Of a stretch of 64,000 nucleotides of DNA, positions 19,388 through 27,956 are shown in pieces. Location: positions 62,001 to 126,000 of the forward strand of contig CANMNB010000005.1 of the NCBI GenBank assembly GCA_947499145.1, read 5' to 3'. The DNA is from an uncultured Arachnia sp. (GTDB lineage Bacteria; Actinomycetota; Actinomycetes; Propionibacteriales; Propionibacteriaceae). A program made the translations under genes and the position numbers. The notes below the pieces were generated by a model. That model saw nothing but the letters and a program-made list of their open reading frames with translations, was not told the origin of the DNA and did not search any database. Numbering within the stretch: the first letter of the stretch is position 1; each line of letters opens with the position of its first letter.

Positions 19388-19700
19388 CCGATCTCCCGTG
19401 ACACGGAGCCCTGCACGGGCAAGAGTCTGTACCGAGGGTACGGCATCGAGGACCACAAGCAGCCCGAAGGGACACTGGGCGTCAGCAATGAGCAGACTGC
19501 TGAGGAGCAGTATGTCTTGTTCACCGTGACCAAGGTCACCAGCGAGACGCTCGATGTCACGGTCGTCGTGCCGGCGCTCTACCAGGGACCGATGCCTACA
19601 ACTACGGGGCGCACGATCCTGGAACTACGTCGACAACAACCTGGTCGTGGATGAGGAGGGGCAGACCATCTTCGAGTGGATGGCCGGCCAGAGCCGCTGA
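19388..19700 (+). pseudogene. Frameshifted relic of an unidentified gene
   Basis: A coding-like stretch reads EEQYVLFTVTKVTSETLDVT up to about 19590, then shifts frame and resumes as WNYVDNNLVVDEEGQTIFEW to a TGA at 19698-19700. There is no credible start codon and the two parts need a frameshift, so I read it as the C-terminal remnant of a lost gene. The family is not recognised. It is followed by a terminator (19739-19770). The remaining sequence of the 19342-19861 gap shows nothing else. Confidence 0.45.
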
Positions 19701-19738
19701 GGCTCACACCACATTCCAGCAATCCGTGATTAGCAGAA

Positions 19739-19770
19739 CGGGGGCCGGCGCTTGGCGCCGACCCCCGTTT
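19739..19770 (+). terminator. Intrinsic terminator after the relic
   Basis: CGGGGGCCGGCGC-TTG-GCGCCGACCCCCG-TTT: 13-bp arms with one mismatch and a short T run. It would have served the decayed plus-strand gene and may now shield the GH51 transcript from the minus-strand DUF5302 unit. Confidence 0.75.
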
Positions 19771-19861
19771 CCTGCGTTCCGGAGCTGCTCGTCCACCTGT
19801 CGCCCACGAGCGCGTTCACGCGCACGGGATTGCTCCCGGTGATCGGGCCGGCTCGCAGGGC

Positions 19862-20050
19862 TCAGCCTCCGGACTTCCTCCGGAACTCGCGCTTGCCACC
19901 CACCTTCCCGTGAGCGTGGCCGTGACCCCGGTCGACCTCGACGCCGGCCGCAGCGGAGCGATGCTCAGCGGCCTTCTTGCGCTCCAGCGCCAGTCGCATG
20001 GCCTCCTTGGGGTCAAGGGGTTCTTGATGAGGCTTCTCAGACTCTGACAT
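19862..20050 (-). CDS. DUF5302 family protein
   Basis: A 62-residue charged protein: an acidic N-terminus, then EAMRLALERKKAAEHR, a His/Gly-rich middle and the basic ending REFRRKSGG, the usual layout of the actinobacterial DUF5302 family. Function is unknown. AAGGTGG precedes the ATG. It begins 9 bp after the stop of the glycosyltransferase operon and is probably its last gene. Confidence 0.8.
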   Translation of the reverse strand: MSESEKPHQEPLDPKEAMRLALERKKAAEHRSAAAGVEVDRGHGHAHGKVGGKREFRRKSGG

Positions 20051-20059
20051 GGGGCCACC

Positions 20060-20890
20060 TTACGCCTGCCGGCAGCGCCATCCATGTTCATCAAGCGAAA
20101 CCAAGCCCCGCCTCCGGAACTGCTCCAGCCACCCCTCCATGGGGTACCAGCCCCACTTGGCGTGGAAGAGGTTGGCGTTGGCGACGATGTCGGCCACGTG
20201 CTGCACGGGGGGAGAGCTGGTCGGGTGCCACTGGTGGAAGGCCCCTGCCCGCGACGTGAACCACAGTGTCCCCCCGGCCGAGGCGAGGCGCTGGCCGAAG
20301 TCCGTGTCCTCTCCGCCGTAGCCGACGTAGGCCTCGTCGAAGCCACCGATCCGCTCCCAGTCCGCCAGCGTCAGCGCGACGTTGAGGGACCAGAGGAGCC
20401 GTGGATCGCCAGGCTCCAGGTCCCGGTCGGGGACGACGCGCGCTGGGTGGTCTCGCCCCACCTTGAGCATGTGCTCGAGGTGGTGCTGCTCCTCCGGAAC
20501 CCCCTCCGGCAGGTAGCGCACCCGCCCGGTGACGACGTGGGGGCCACCCGCGTGGGACACGGGGAGGAGGTCGGCGTAGTCGGAGACCAGCTGCGGTTCG
20601 GGGATGCAGTCGACGTCCAGCAGGACGACGCAGCCATGGCCCAGTGCCGCTGCTGCCTCCACCCCGGCGTTTCGCGCACGGGCCAGCGGCAGCCTGTCGC
20701 CCGCGTCCACCCGGACGACCTCGGTCGGGAGATCCGCCTCCAGGTCGAGTACCCCTCCCACTTCGGGATCTCCCATCGAGACGACGACGTGCACGCCGGG
20801 GCGCGCTCCGGTGGACAGCGCGCGGCGCTGTCTCCTGAGGTGATCGTGGCGTCCGGCGACGATGGTGACCACGGCCGGCGCGGCGTTCAT
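20060..20890 (-). CDS. Glycosyltransferase, GT2/GT27-like A fold
   Basis: A 276-residue GT-A enzyme: an N-terminal nucleotide-sugar domain, the metal-binding CVVLLDVDCIPEP (Asp-x-Asp), a long middle, and GGFDEAYVGYGGEDTDFGQR, the signature of the galactosyltransferase-like C-terminal region of this superfamily. Donor and acceptor are unknown. It starts with ATG 20890, overlapping the previous gene by 4 bp (ATGA). It has no membrane segment. Confidence 0.82.
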   Translation of the reverse strand: MNAAPAVVTIVAGRHDHLRRQRRALSTGARPGVHVVVSMGDPEVGGVLDLEADLPTEVVRVDAGDRLPLARARNAGVEAAAALGHGCVVLLDVDCIPEPQLVSDYADLLPVSHAGGPHVVTGRVRYLPEGVPEEQHHLEHMLKVGRDHPARVVPDRDLEPGDPRLLWSLNVALTLADWERIGGFDEAYVGYGGEDTDFGQRLASAGGTLWFTSRAGAFHQWHPTSSPPVQHVADIVANANLFHAKWGWYPMEGWLEQFRRRGLVSLDEHGWRCRQA

Positions 20891-21858
20891 GCGCCCGTCC
20901 CCAAGGATCGCAGCACCCCGGCAGCCCGTCGGGCGCCGTCGCGGGGGTTCCACCGCCCCCAGCCGGAGCCACCGGCCTCGAGCGCCCTTTCGATGAGGCC
21001 CGGCCACTCCGCGGCATCGGGCCAGCTGTCCAGCGCCACGGCGATTCCCGCCCGCCGCAGGGCCTCGACGGTGTGGTGCTGCTCCGCGAACGGGCGCGCC
21101 TGTGCGATCACCACGGCCGGCCGACGGGCAGCCGCCACCTCCGCGACCGCGTTGTTGCCGGCATGGCTCACCACGACGTCGGCGGCGTGGAGTTCCCCCC
21201 ACAGGTCGGGCGAGGGGTGGTCCGGCGACCGCCAGACCCAGTCCCTCCCGGGGGTGGCGCTCCTCGCCTCGTCGAGGGCCGACGGGGGCACCTCGCTGCC
21301 GCCCGCCCCCCAGAGGACCAGCACGCGGGGCCGCACCCCCCTCACGGCTGTCGGCTCGGGAAAGTCGTCAAAGCGCGACATCGCCCCGACGAAGGACGTC
21401 TTCCGCGTCCAGCGTTCAGGCCACCAGCGCTCAGCGTGCTCTCGGGACCACGGAGCCAGCAGTGCGGTCGCGGAGTCGTAGGCGGTCGCGTGCGGCCGGT
21501 CCGAGCGGTCACCGCGCATGGCGACAACAACGGTCGGGACGCCGAGCAGCCGGGACAGCGTCGCCACCTCCGCCGAGACGTCGACGACCATCAGGTCCAC
21601 CTCGCGGAGGACCCCGGTGATGGCTGCGAGTCGCTGGCGGTGGCCGACGTGGCCGAGCGGCGCCCAATGGAACACGCCATCCGCGGTGGGGTCGAGGGGT
21701 GTCTCGGAGAGGTCGGGGGGGAGCTCCAACCACCGCCCGGGCCAGCCGTCGGGCGCGGGAAGGGATCCCATGCCTGTGACGGCGCCCAGGTGCCGCGCGA
21801 TCATGCCTGCGCGGGTCACGTGGCCGAGGCCGTGGTGGTGGACGTAGTAACCAATCAC
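20887..21858 (-). CDS. Glycosyltransferase, GT28/MurG-like B fold
   Basis: A 323-residue GT-B protein. It starts MIGYYVHHHGLGHVTRAGMI (glycine-rich N-lobe loop) and has the C-lobe donor-binding segment ADVVVSHAGNNAVAEVAAAR, which parallels the MurG/UGT nucleotide-sugar site. Donor and acceptor cannot be assigned. It is third of four overlapping transferase genes; both boundaries are 4-bp overlaps, so the four are made together. Confidence 0.8.
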   Translation of the reverse strand: MIGYYVHHHGLGHVTRAGMIARHLGAVTGMGSLPAPDGWPGRWLELPPDLSETPLDPTADGVFHWAPLGHVGHRQRLAAITGVLREVDLMVVDVSAEVATLSRLLGVPTVVVAMRGDRSDRPHATAYDSATALLAPWSREHAERWWPERWTRKTSFVGAMSRFDDFPEPTAVRGVRPRVLVLWGAGGSEVPPSALDEARSATPGRDWVWRSPDHPSPDLWGELHAADVVVSHAGNNAVAEVAAARRPAVVIAQARPFAEQHHTVEALRRAGIAVALDSWPDAAEWPGLIERALEAGGSGWGRWNPRDGARRAAGVLRSLGTGA

Positions 21859-22916
21859 GCCGCGAGCTCCTCGTAGAGCGCCAGGTATCGCTCAATGGTG
21901 GTGACCACGTCGAAGTTGTCCTCCACGTAGCGGCGCACCCCACGGCGGTCCAACGCCTCGACGCGCGGCAGCGCCTCGACGGCCAGAGCGATGGTGTCCT
22001 CCGGGGTCGGTCCGATGTCGACGGCCACCCCTCCCGGCTCCCGGACGACCTCCGGAACACCACCCCGGGCCAGTGCGAGGACCGGGGTCCCGCAGGCCAT
22101 GGCCTCCGGGGACACCAGGCCAAAAGGTTCCTCCCACGCCGGCGTGACGAGGCAGGCCGCGCTGGAGCCGACGAGGACAGCGAGTTCCCGGGGGTGGAGG
22201 TGGCCCACGTAAGTGATGTCGTCGTCGAGGACGGGGGCGAGTTGCTCCTCGAAGTACCTCTCGTCCACGCGCGGACCCGCGATACGCAGACGTCTGCCTG
22301 CCGCGTGGGCGATGAGCGCGGCAGTGTGCGGTGCCTTCTCGGGGACGATTCGTCCCATCCACACGAGGTCTGTGCCGCCCTCCCCGAGGTTCCACTCCCT
22401 CATGTCCACCCCGTTGTGGATGACGCGGGGCGAGCAGATCCTCTCCCACAGCGCGGCGACGGCGTGGCTCACAGCGACGGGATGGACACGGTCCCCGCGC
22501 AGTCGCATCGCCGGCTCCAGCCACGGCGTCGGCGGGGTGTGGAGCGAGGTCACCATGGGCGCGCCGACGAGATCGGCCAGCACCACCGGAAGGTAGTGCA
22601 GCGAGTTGTTGTGCACGACGTCCAGGTCATCGCGCCGGCTGAGCTGCTGCATGCACTGCAGGTAGGCGAACGTCTGTTCGACGATGCGCTCCGACGGCAT
22701 CGCGACGTCGACACGCGCGTGGGAGCCGAGCTCCAGCGGGTGCACCAGGAGTTCCTCGAGGCCCAGGTCCGGGTCGCTGCCCGGGGCCGCGAAGACCGTC
22801 ACCTGCGCACCGCGTTCCCGCAACGTCCTGGCCAGGTGCCAGGTGAAGGACTCGAGACCGCCGGCGAACGGGGCGGCGATCGGGAACCGGTCATTGGCAA
22901 CGAGGGCCACCTTCAT
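21855..22916 (-). CDS. Glycosyltransferase family 4 protein
   Basis: A 353-residue GT-B retaining transferase. The N-terminus MKVALVANDRFPIAAPFAGG followed by LESFTWHLARTL is the GT4 Gly-rich acceptor lobe; the donor lobe has TDLVWMGRIVPEKAP and the EX7E-type stretch EEPFGLVSPEAMACGTPV. Start ATG 22916 overlaps the gene before it (ATGA). The longer frame upstream runs through that gene and is rejected. Sugar specificity is unknown. Confidence 0.88.
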   Translation of the reverse strand: MKVALVANDRFPIAAPFAGGLESFTWHLARTLRERGAQVTVFAAPGSDPDLGLEELLVHPLELGSHARVDVAMPSERIVEQTFAYLQCMQQLSRRDDLDVVHNNSLHYLPVVLADLVGAPMVTSLHTPPTPWLEPAMRLRGDRVHPVAVSHAVAALWERICSPRVIHNGVDMREWNLGEGGTDLVWMGRIVPEKAPHTAALIAHAAGRRLRIAGPRVDERYFEEQLAPVLDDDITYVGHLHPRELAVLVGSSAACLVTPAWEEPFGLVSPEAMACGTPVLALARGGVPEVVREPGGVAVDIGPTPEDTIALAVEALPRVEALDRRGVRRYVEDNFDVVTTIERYLALYEELAA

Positions 22917-23968
22917 GGGACCCTCCGATCGACCAGGGACGCATAGATGGCCTCGTGTGCAGCGGCGATGGCCTGGCGCTGCGCCCGCCTCCAGCGGGGG
23001 TCGGCCTGCCAGGTGCCGGGATCCTGTGCCACCACGTCGAGGGCTGCGGCGACGTCGACGGGGACGGGCTCCTCGCCGTCGAGTTCGTAGCCCAGGACGC
23101 CGGGCTCCTGATCGTGGTAGTGCCCCAGCCGCGGCGCGAGCACGCGGGTGCCCAGGTCGAAGCACGCCTCCAGCCACCCCGAGTGGGTGCCGAACCGGTA
23201 CGGCAGGACGGAGAGGTCGAGGCTGCGGAAGTAGTCCCACAGCTCCTGGTCGGTGTAGTAGTCGTGCACGTGGACTTCGACCCCCGAGGCCTCCAGTTCG
23301 CCCAGGAGTCCCACCACGGCCGGCGCGTGGTTGCGCATCCCCCGGGTGACCACGTCGGTGTGCACGTCGACGACGAGTTGCATGCCCCGCTCGTCCGCCA
23401 GTGGCGCCAGGGTCCGCAGGACGCGCAGCGGATTCATGTTGGCCCGCAGGCTCTTCAGATGGATGCCGACGCGCTTCGTCCGACGCACCGGACGCGAGGG
23501 AGGAACCTCCTCGAACTCCACGACGTGGGGATGGGGGACGACGTGGGCCAGTCGGTGCCACCGTCGCCAGATCTCGTGAGCCGCTCCCGTCGTCAGGGTG
23601 ATGAGGGCGTCTGCCGCCGGCACGAGCACGTCGAGGGCCGCGTCGTGCGCGGTCGTGTCGTGGTGGTGCGGGTTGGCGAGGTCGTGGACGGTGTAGACCA
23701 ACGGCTTGCCCGCCGACCGCAACTCGCCGATGACGCGGCGGAGGTCCTCGGGGCCCAGTGCGTCGAACCCGAAGTGGACGTGGAAGACGTCGAACTCGTT
23801 CGCGTGATCGGTGATCCAGCCCGGTTGCAGCATGACGGGCGGCCACCACTGTTGCTCGGAGGAGGCTTCCGGCGGGCGCGGGTCGGGGAGCCGTTCCACG
23901 TCGCCGCCGTCCAGCGACGCCAGATGCCTGACGTAGACGTGGCCGGACGGGACCGACGCGACCCTCAC
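22913..23968 (-). CDS. Glycosyltransferase, GT-B fold (GT4-like)
   Basis: A 351-residue protein, the first gene of the transferase operon. It has a GT4-like arrangement (DVFHVHFGFDALGPEDLRR in the N-lobe, VGIHLKSLRANMNPLRVLRT between lobes, LSVLPYRFGTHSGWLEACFDLG near the donor site) but is diverged. The GTG at 23968 is chosen because GGAGGAGG lies 7 bp upstream; a longer frame to 24067 has no ribosome site. It is divergent from the large gene at 24135. Confidence 0.75.
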   Translation of the reverse strand: MRVASVPSGHVYVRHLASLDGGDVERLPDPRPPEASSEQQWWPPVMLQPGWITDHANEFDVFHVHFGFDALGPEDLRRVIGELRSAGKPLVYTVHDLANPHHHDTTAHDAALDVLVPAADALITLTTGAAHEIWRRWHRLAHVVPHPHVVEFEEVPPSRPVRRTKRVGIHLKSLRANMNPLRVLRTLAPLADERGMQLVVDVHTDVVTRGMRNHAPAVVGLLGELEASGVEVHVHDYYTDQELWDYFRSLDLSVLPYRFGTHSGWLEACFDLGTRVLAPRLGHYHDQEPGVLGYELDGEEPVPVDVAAALDVVAQDPGTWQADPRWRRAQRQAIAAAHEAIYASLVDRRVP

Positions 23969-24122
23969 AACACCACCTCCTCCACGCGGGGCCGACGCGG
24001 CTCCCGCTTCGGAAGATAGCCCCGGCGGAGGCCAGTACGGCCCACCCGGCGGGGTGGAGGATCCCACATGGCACGCCGGGGCACTAGCCCGCCCCGCCGA
24101 AATCCGACGCCGGGAGCCCTCC

Positions 24123-24128
24123 TAGTGT
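24123..24128 (+). promoter_or_regulatory. -10 element of a leaderless transcript
   Basis: TAGTGT ends six bases before the ATG at 24135, so transcription would begin at the A of the start codon. There is no ribosome-binding sequence before that ATG, which supports a leaderless mRNA. A clear -35 was not seen. Confidence 0.45.
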
Positions 24129-24134
24129 GCTGTC

Positions 24135-27100
24135 ATGGCGAACTTTGCGGACATCGCTGCTATCAGTCTCCGACTCGGGCTGCTGGGGCTCCCACTCCCC
24201 CAGCGGTCGCGCGACGCGCAGGCGACCCAGCTGGTGCAGCCGATCCTGGCCCGCCAGCGGGAGCTCAACCGGCGCCTGGCGCACCGACTGCCCGCGGTCG
24301 ATGGCCGGATCCAGGCGTTTCTCGACGCCTACCTCGACGGCACCGGGACCAGTCCCCAGCTCCCGCGCCAGACGTTCGTGCTCGACCAGCCCGGCCTCGC
24401 ACGGGCACTCTCGCTGCCGATGGATGGCGACAAGTTCACCTCCGAACACCTCTCCAGCTACCGGCTCATCAACGGCGTCCTCCACAACCCCACCAACGAC
24501 CGCCGCACCACCAAGGGTGTCTTCCACATCGCCGAGGGTGGCCTGCCGATCCAGGACGACAAGATCGCCGTCCCCCGCGAGGTGTTCGGGCGCATGTTGG
24601 AGCACGCGTTGCAGCCGCCCGCCAAGTCGATGACACTCCCCTACGGCGCCGACGAGGAGGAACCCCCGCGCTGCTGGGCATCCCTGATGCTCCGTCCCGT
24701 CGTGGTCCCCTGCGTCCCCGGCTTCACCCGGGAGCGGTCGCTGGAGGTCCGGTTCTTCGCCCCGGGCAGCCTGATGGCCAACCTCGACTTCGTGGAGGCC
24801 ATCTTCGGCAACGCTGGGGACCCCTATCTGCCCGACAACGACGCCTCCCTCAATCCCGAGGCATGGACCGGCCACACGGGCGCCGTCATCCTGGCCCCCC
24901 ACCTGACCGCCCTGACCAAGAAGGAACTCGGTCTCCCCCATGTCGACGAGGCCACCGACCGCCAGAGGCGCGACGGACAGTGCTGGAGCGCGGAGGACGA
25001 GCGCTACAGCGGCGGTACCGCCTTCAAGCTTTGCGGCCGCGACGAGCGTGGCGTCATCGTGACGATCATCGCCGACAACTACTTCGGCTACTGCAAGAAG
25101 GAGGTCAAGGCGCAGATCAGCTACTCCGCGAACCTCCTCGGCATGGTGGAGGAGGAGCACGCCGGTGGGGCCATCTGCTACCCCCGGTACAACCTGGGAC
25201 AGCACTACACCGACACCCACACCTCCCCGGAGTTCACCCTCGACGACGTCATCGCACGGGACTCTCACCGCTTCGTCCCGCAGGCGGAGGGTCACGCCCT
25301 CGACCTCGAGCAGCCACAGCACGTCCTGGTGCCGGCCGGATCCACGTTCAGCCTGCGCACCAGCACGGTCAGCTGGCCGAACGGCGACAAGGAGAATCGC
25401 ATCCCGATGCGCGCCGACCGGGTCTACGTGGGACCCGACGGCTACCAGGTGAGCATGCACCACCTGTCCGTCGACGGCGACCAGTGGACACTCGTCGGGA
25501 CCGCCCCGACAGCCACCCACTGCCACAAGCCCGCCACGGTCTCAGGCGGGGGCAAGTCGGAGATCTCCAAGGCGATCACCGACGCCTTCATCAGCGGCAA
25601 CGCCTACGTGCGGGACTTCGACGCGGACATGGCACAGGTCCGGGCCATCCTCGAGGCCGACTACTCCACACGTTTCGCCAACCCCGAGCGCAACGGCCAC
25701 GACGCCCGCCCCGTCCTCTCCGACCGTCGCAGCGTCGGCAGTGTCATCAAGCTCCTGACCCCGAGCAGCGACTACCACGACACCTACAACGCGTGGCTGG
25801 ACTCGATCCCCCACCACGTCAAGGAACTCGTCTACGTCGTGAAGCGCTTCTACCGACCCGAGTGGGGCGACGACTGGGAGAACCACTTCACCGTCGGCAT
25901 CATCAACGGACGCAAGGGCAACTCGCTGCGACTCGACGGCGAGAAGATCCACGTCAACATGCTGCGAGTGGGATTCGAGAAGGACGGCTCCTGGCGACTT
26001 TTCGGGCTTCGCCACGACTTCCATCCAGCCGCGAAGGTACAGACCGAGGACGACATCACCGCCAGCATCGTGGTGCCGAGCAGCGAACTGGGACACTCCC
26101 GCAAGTACGTCACCAACTGCGAGCGGCTGCTGTTCCAGCGCCCCGACGACGCCATCCACCGGGGCTATGACAAGCAGACCGAGGCGGACGTCGCCGCCCC
26201 TGGGACGTTCCTCAGCAACTTCCAGCCACTGACCCTGGACGACGCCCGGGAACTCGTCGCCGACGCCGTCGCATTCAGCAAGTACTCCTCACCCATGCAG
26301 GACCTGATCCGCCGCGCCGCTAACACTGGGGACCCGTCGCCGGCCTACCTCGTGTCGTCTGCGCACCCCCGGATGGTGAACGGACAGCGCTCCAAGAACC
26401 CGCGCTACCTGCAGGTCCGCCCGGACCTGGCGAACCCGGCCGCCACGGCGAGTGCCGACCTGGCGTCGCACCTGCGCCAGCAGATCCCCTCCACACAATC
26501 CCTGCGGCTGCCGGTCGACGTGGTCGCCGCAGGCCGACGGAACAACCCCGCCGAGGAGGGGGTGCCCCCGTTGTGCGCCTACGCACCCCTGCACTACATG
26601 GAGTTGCCCGAACTGTTCATGGAGTTCATCTCGTCCATGACCGGCAAGTCCCCGTCCACGACGGGCGCGGGCTCGGAGGGCGCCATGACGAAGGGGCCCT
26701 TCAACCCGCTGCCCTCGGTCATCGACCTCAACGCCGCATTCCTGTCGTTCGCCCTCACCGGCTACGACGGCTGGCTCTCCAGCGCGGGAGTCGTCGGCCC
26801 GCACATGCGCGTGGACCACGACATCTCCCTGCTGGTGCCGGAGGTCTTCTCGCGCATGACCGCGGAGGAACGCCGCGCGCATCGCCTCCTGGAGGAGGGC
26901 TCACTCGAGCCGCTGCAGGATTTCGAGCATGCCGGTGAGGCCGTGTTCGCCAGCCGCCTCGGCTACCGGATGACGGCCAAGTTCGCCACCCAGTATTTCG
27001 GCCGGATCTTCCTGCACCCCCACGTGGTGTTCACCGAGGAGATGCTGAAGCCGGAATTGCAGGACATGGACGTCTTCGTCGAGTCCGTGCGCACCATCGT

Positions 27101-27509
27101 GAACACGCACCGCAGGGTGGCACGGACCTATATCGCCGACGGGACCATCGCCCTGGCCGTGCCACCCATCCGTGCGCTGCTGGAGATCATGGCGGACGGC
27201 TCCACCGCGGAGGGCTGGGAGCTCGACACTCCCGATTTCCGGGCACTGTTCACTGCAGAGTCCGTGTTGGCGTCGGAGTGGTACCGGGAGCGCCTGAAGG
27301 CACTGCGCGACCGTGCCATGCGCTACCACCATCGCTCGCTGGCGGCCATCGCCGACTTCGTCTCCCACTCGGAGCACTCCGACACGGCGACGCGGCTCGG
27401 TCTCACAGCACGCCGCGCCGCGCTCGCTTCACGCCTGGCGGAGATCGAGGCCGATGAGTCCGGCGAGCGGTACCGGGGCACACTAGGGCTCCAGGCTGGG
27501 TGGCGTTGA
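24135..27509 (+). CDS. Probable PPi-dependent phosphoenolpyruvate carboxykinase (PEP carboxytransphosphorylase)
   Basis: A 1124-residue soluble protein, about twice the size of ATP- or GTP-PEPCK. It has a kinase-loop-like SGGGKSEISKAI near residue 470, preceded by a conserved IADNYFGYCKKEVKAQISYS region, and no membrane segments. Size and these motifs agree with the PPi-type PEPCK described from Propionibacterium freudenreichii and Entamoeba, which interconverts PEP, CO2 and Pi with oxaloacetate and PPi (established family). In propionate fermentation this feeds oxaloacetate while saving PPi energy. It is monocistronic. The assignment is from memory of the family, not a search. Confidence 0.75.
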   Translation: MANFADIAAISLRLGLLGLPLPQRSRDAQATQLVQPILARQRELNRRLAHRLPAVDGRIQAFLDAYLDGTGTSPQLPRQTFVLDQPGLARALSLPMDGDKFTSEHLSSYRLINGVLHNPTNDRRTTKGVFHIAEGGLPIQDDKIAVPREVFGRMLEHALQPPAKSMTLPYGADEEEPPRCWASLMLRPVVVPCVPGFTRERSLEVRFFAPGSLMANLDFVEAIFGNAGDPYLPDNDASLNPEAWTGHTGAVILAPHLTALTKKELGLPHVDEATDRQRRDGQCWSAEDERYSGGTAFKLCGRDERGVIVTIIADNYFGYCKKEVKAQISYSANLLGMVEEEHAGGAICYPRYNLGQHYTDTHTSPEFTLDDVIARDSHRFVPQAEGHALDLEQPQHVLVPAGSTFSLRTSTVSWPNGDKENRIPMRADRVYVGPDGYQVSMHHLSVDGDQWTLVGTAPTATHCHKPATVSGGGKSEISKAITDAFISGNAYVRDFDADMAQVRAILEADYSTRFANPERNGHDARPVLSDRRSVGSVIKLLTPSSDYHDTYNAWLDSIPHHVKELVYVVKRFYRPEWGDDWENHFTVGIINGRKGNSLRLDGEKIHVNMLRVGFEKDGSWRLFGLRHDFHPAAKVQTEDDITASIVVPSSELGHSRKYVTNCERLLFQRPDDAIHRGYDKQTEADVAAPGTFLSNFQPLTLDDARELVADAVAFSKYSSPMQDLIRRAANTGDPSPAYLVSSAHPRMVNGQRSKNPRYLQVRPDLANPAATASADLASHLRQQIPSTQSLRLPVDVVAAGRRNNPAEEGVPPLCAYAPLHYMELPELFMEFISSMTGKSPSTTGAGSEGAMTKGPFNPLPSVIDLNAAFLSFALTGYDGWLSSAGVVGPHMRVDHDISLLVPEVFSRMTAEERRAHRLLEEGSLEPLQDFEHAGEAVFASRLGYRMTAKFATQYFGRIFLHPHVVFTEEMLKPELQDMDVFVESVRTIVNTHRRVARTYIADGTIALAVPPIRALLEIMADGSTAEGWELDTPDFRALFTAESVLASEWYRERLKALRDRAMRYHHRSLAAIADFVSHSEHSDTATRLGLTARRAALASRLAEIEADESGERYRGTLGLQAGWR

Positions 27510-27581
27510 AGCAGTAGAGTACAGTTACCTCAAGCGCGGCTGGTAGGGTTCCCCCTGGCATGGCTGGGCGGAAGGACAATC

Positions 27582-27956
27582 GTGACCGAACCCATCAACG
27601 TCCTCGTCGCCGAGGACGACCCGGACATCCGTGAGGTCGTGACGTTCAAGCTTGAACGTGCTGGCTTCTTGGTTACCGCCGTCGACAATGGAATTGCGGC
27701 CAGGGACGCCCTCGCCGGCGGCGCCTACCATGTCGCGGTGCTCGACGTCATGATGCCTGGCATGAATGGTCTCGACGTCTTGGAGCAACTGCGAGTCTCG
27801 CAAGGAGCGAACACCCGTGTCCTGATGCTCACAGCCAGGGCCCGGGACGTTGACGTGGATCGCGGCTTCATGTCGGGAGCGGACGACTACCTCACGAAAC
27901 CCTTTGTCCCGAACGAGTTGGTGCGACGGGTGGCTGCCCTCGGCTCACGCCCATGA
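27582..27956 (+). CDS. Single-domain response regulator
   Basis: A 124-residue CheY-like receiver with no output domain. The acidic pocket is EDDP (residues 11-14), the phospho-acceptor is Asp55 in VLDVMMPG, then MLTARA with the conserved Thr and DDYLTKPF with the conserved Lys. Start is GTG 27582. It is the first of four genes joined by 4-bp overlaps, the last being a histidine kinase, so the kinase is its likely partner. With no DNA-binding domain it must act by protein contact. Confidence 0.93.
   Translation: MTEPINVLVAEDDPDIREVVTFKLERAGFLVTAVDNGIAARDALAGGAYHVAVLDVMMPGMNGLDVLEQLRVSQGANTRVLMLTARARDVDVDRGFMSGADDYLTKPFVPNELVRRVAALGSRP

Noticed and set aside
24068-26170. 700-residue Arg/Pro-rich frame over the PPi-PEPCK gene
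   Set aside because: Same strand but another frame; composition is typical of an out-of-frame high-GC translation.
27510-27581. Promoter for the receiver-HEAT-GT2-kinase operon
   Set aside because: TTGAAG, TACAGT and TAGGGT are present but none pair at a 16-18 bp spacing, so no promoter is called.
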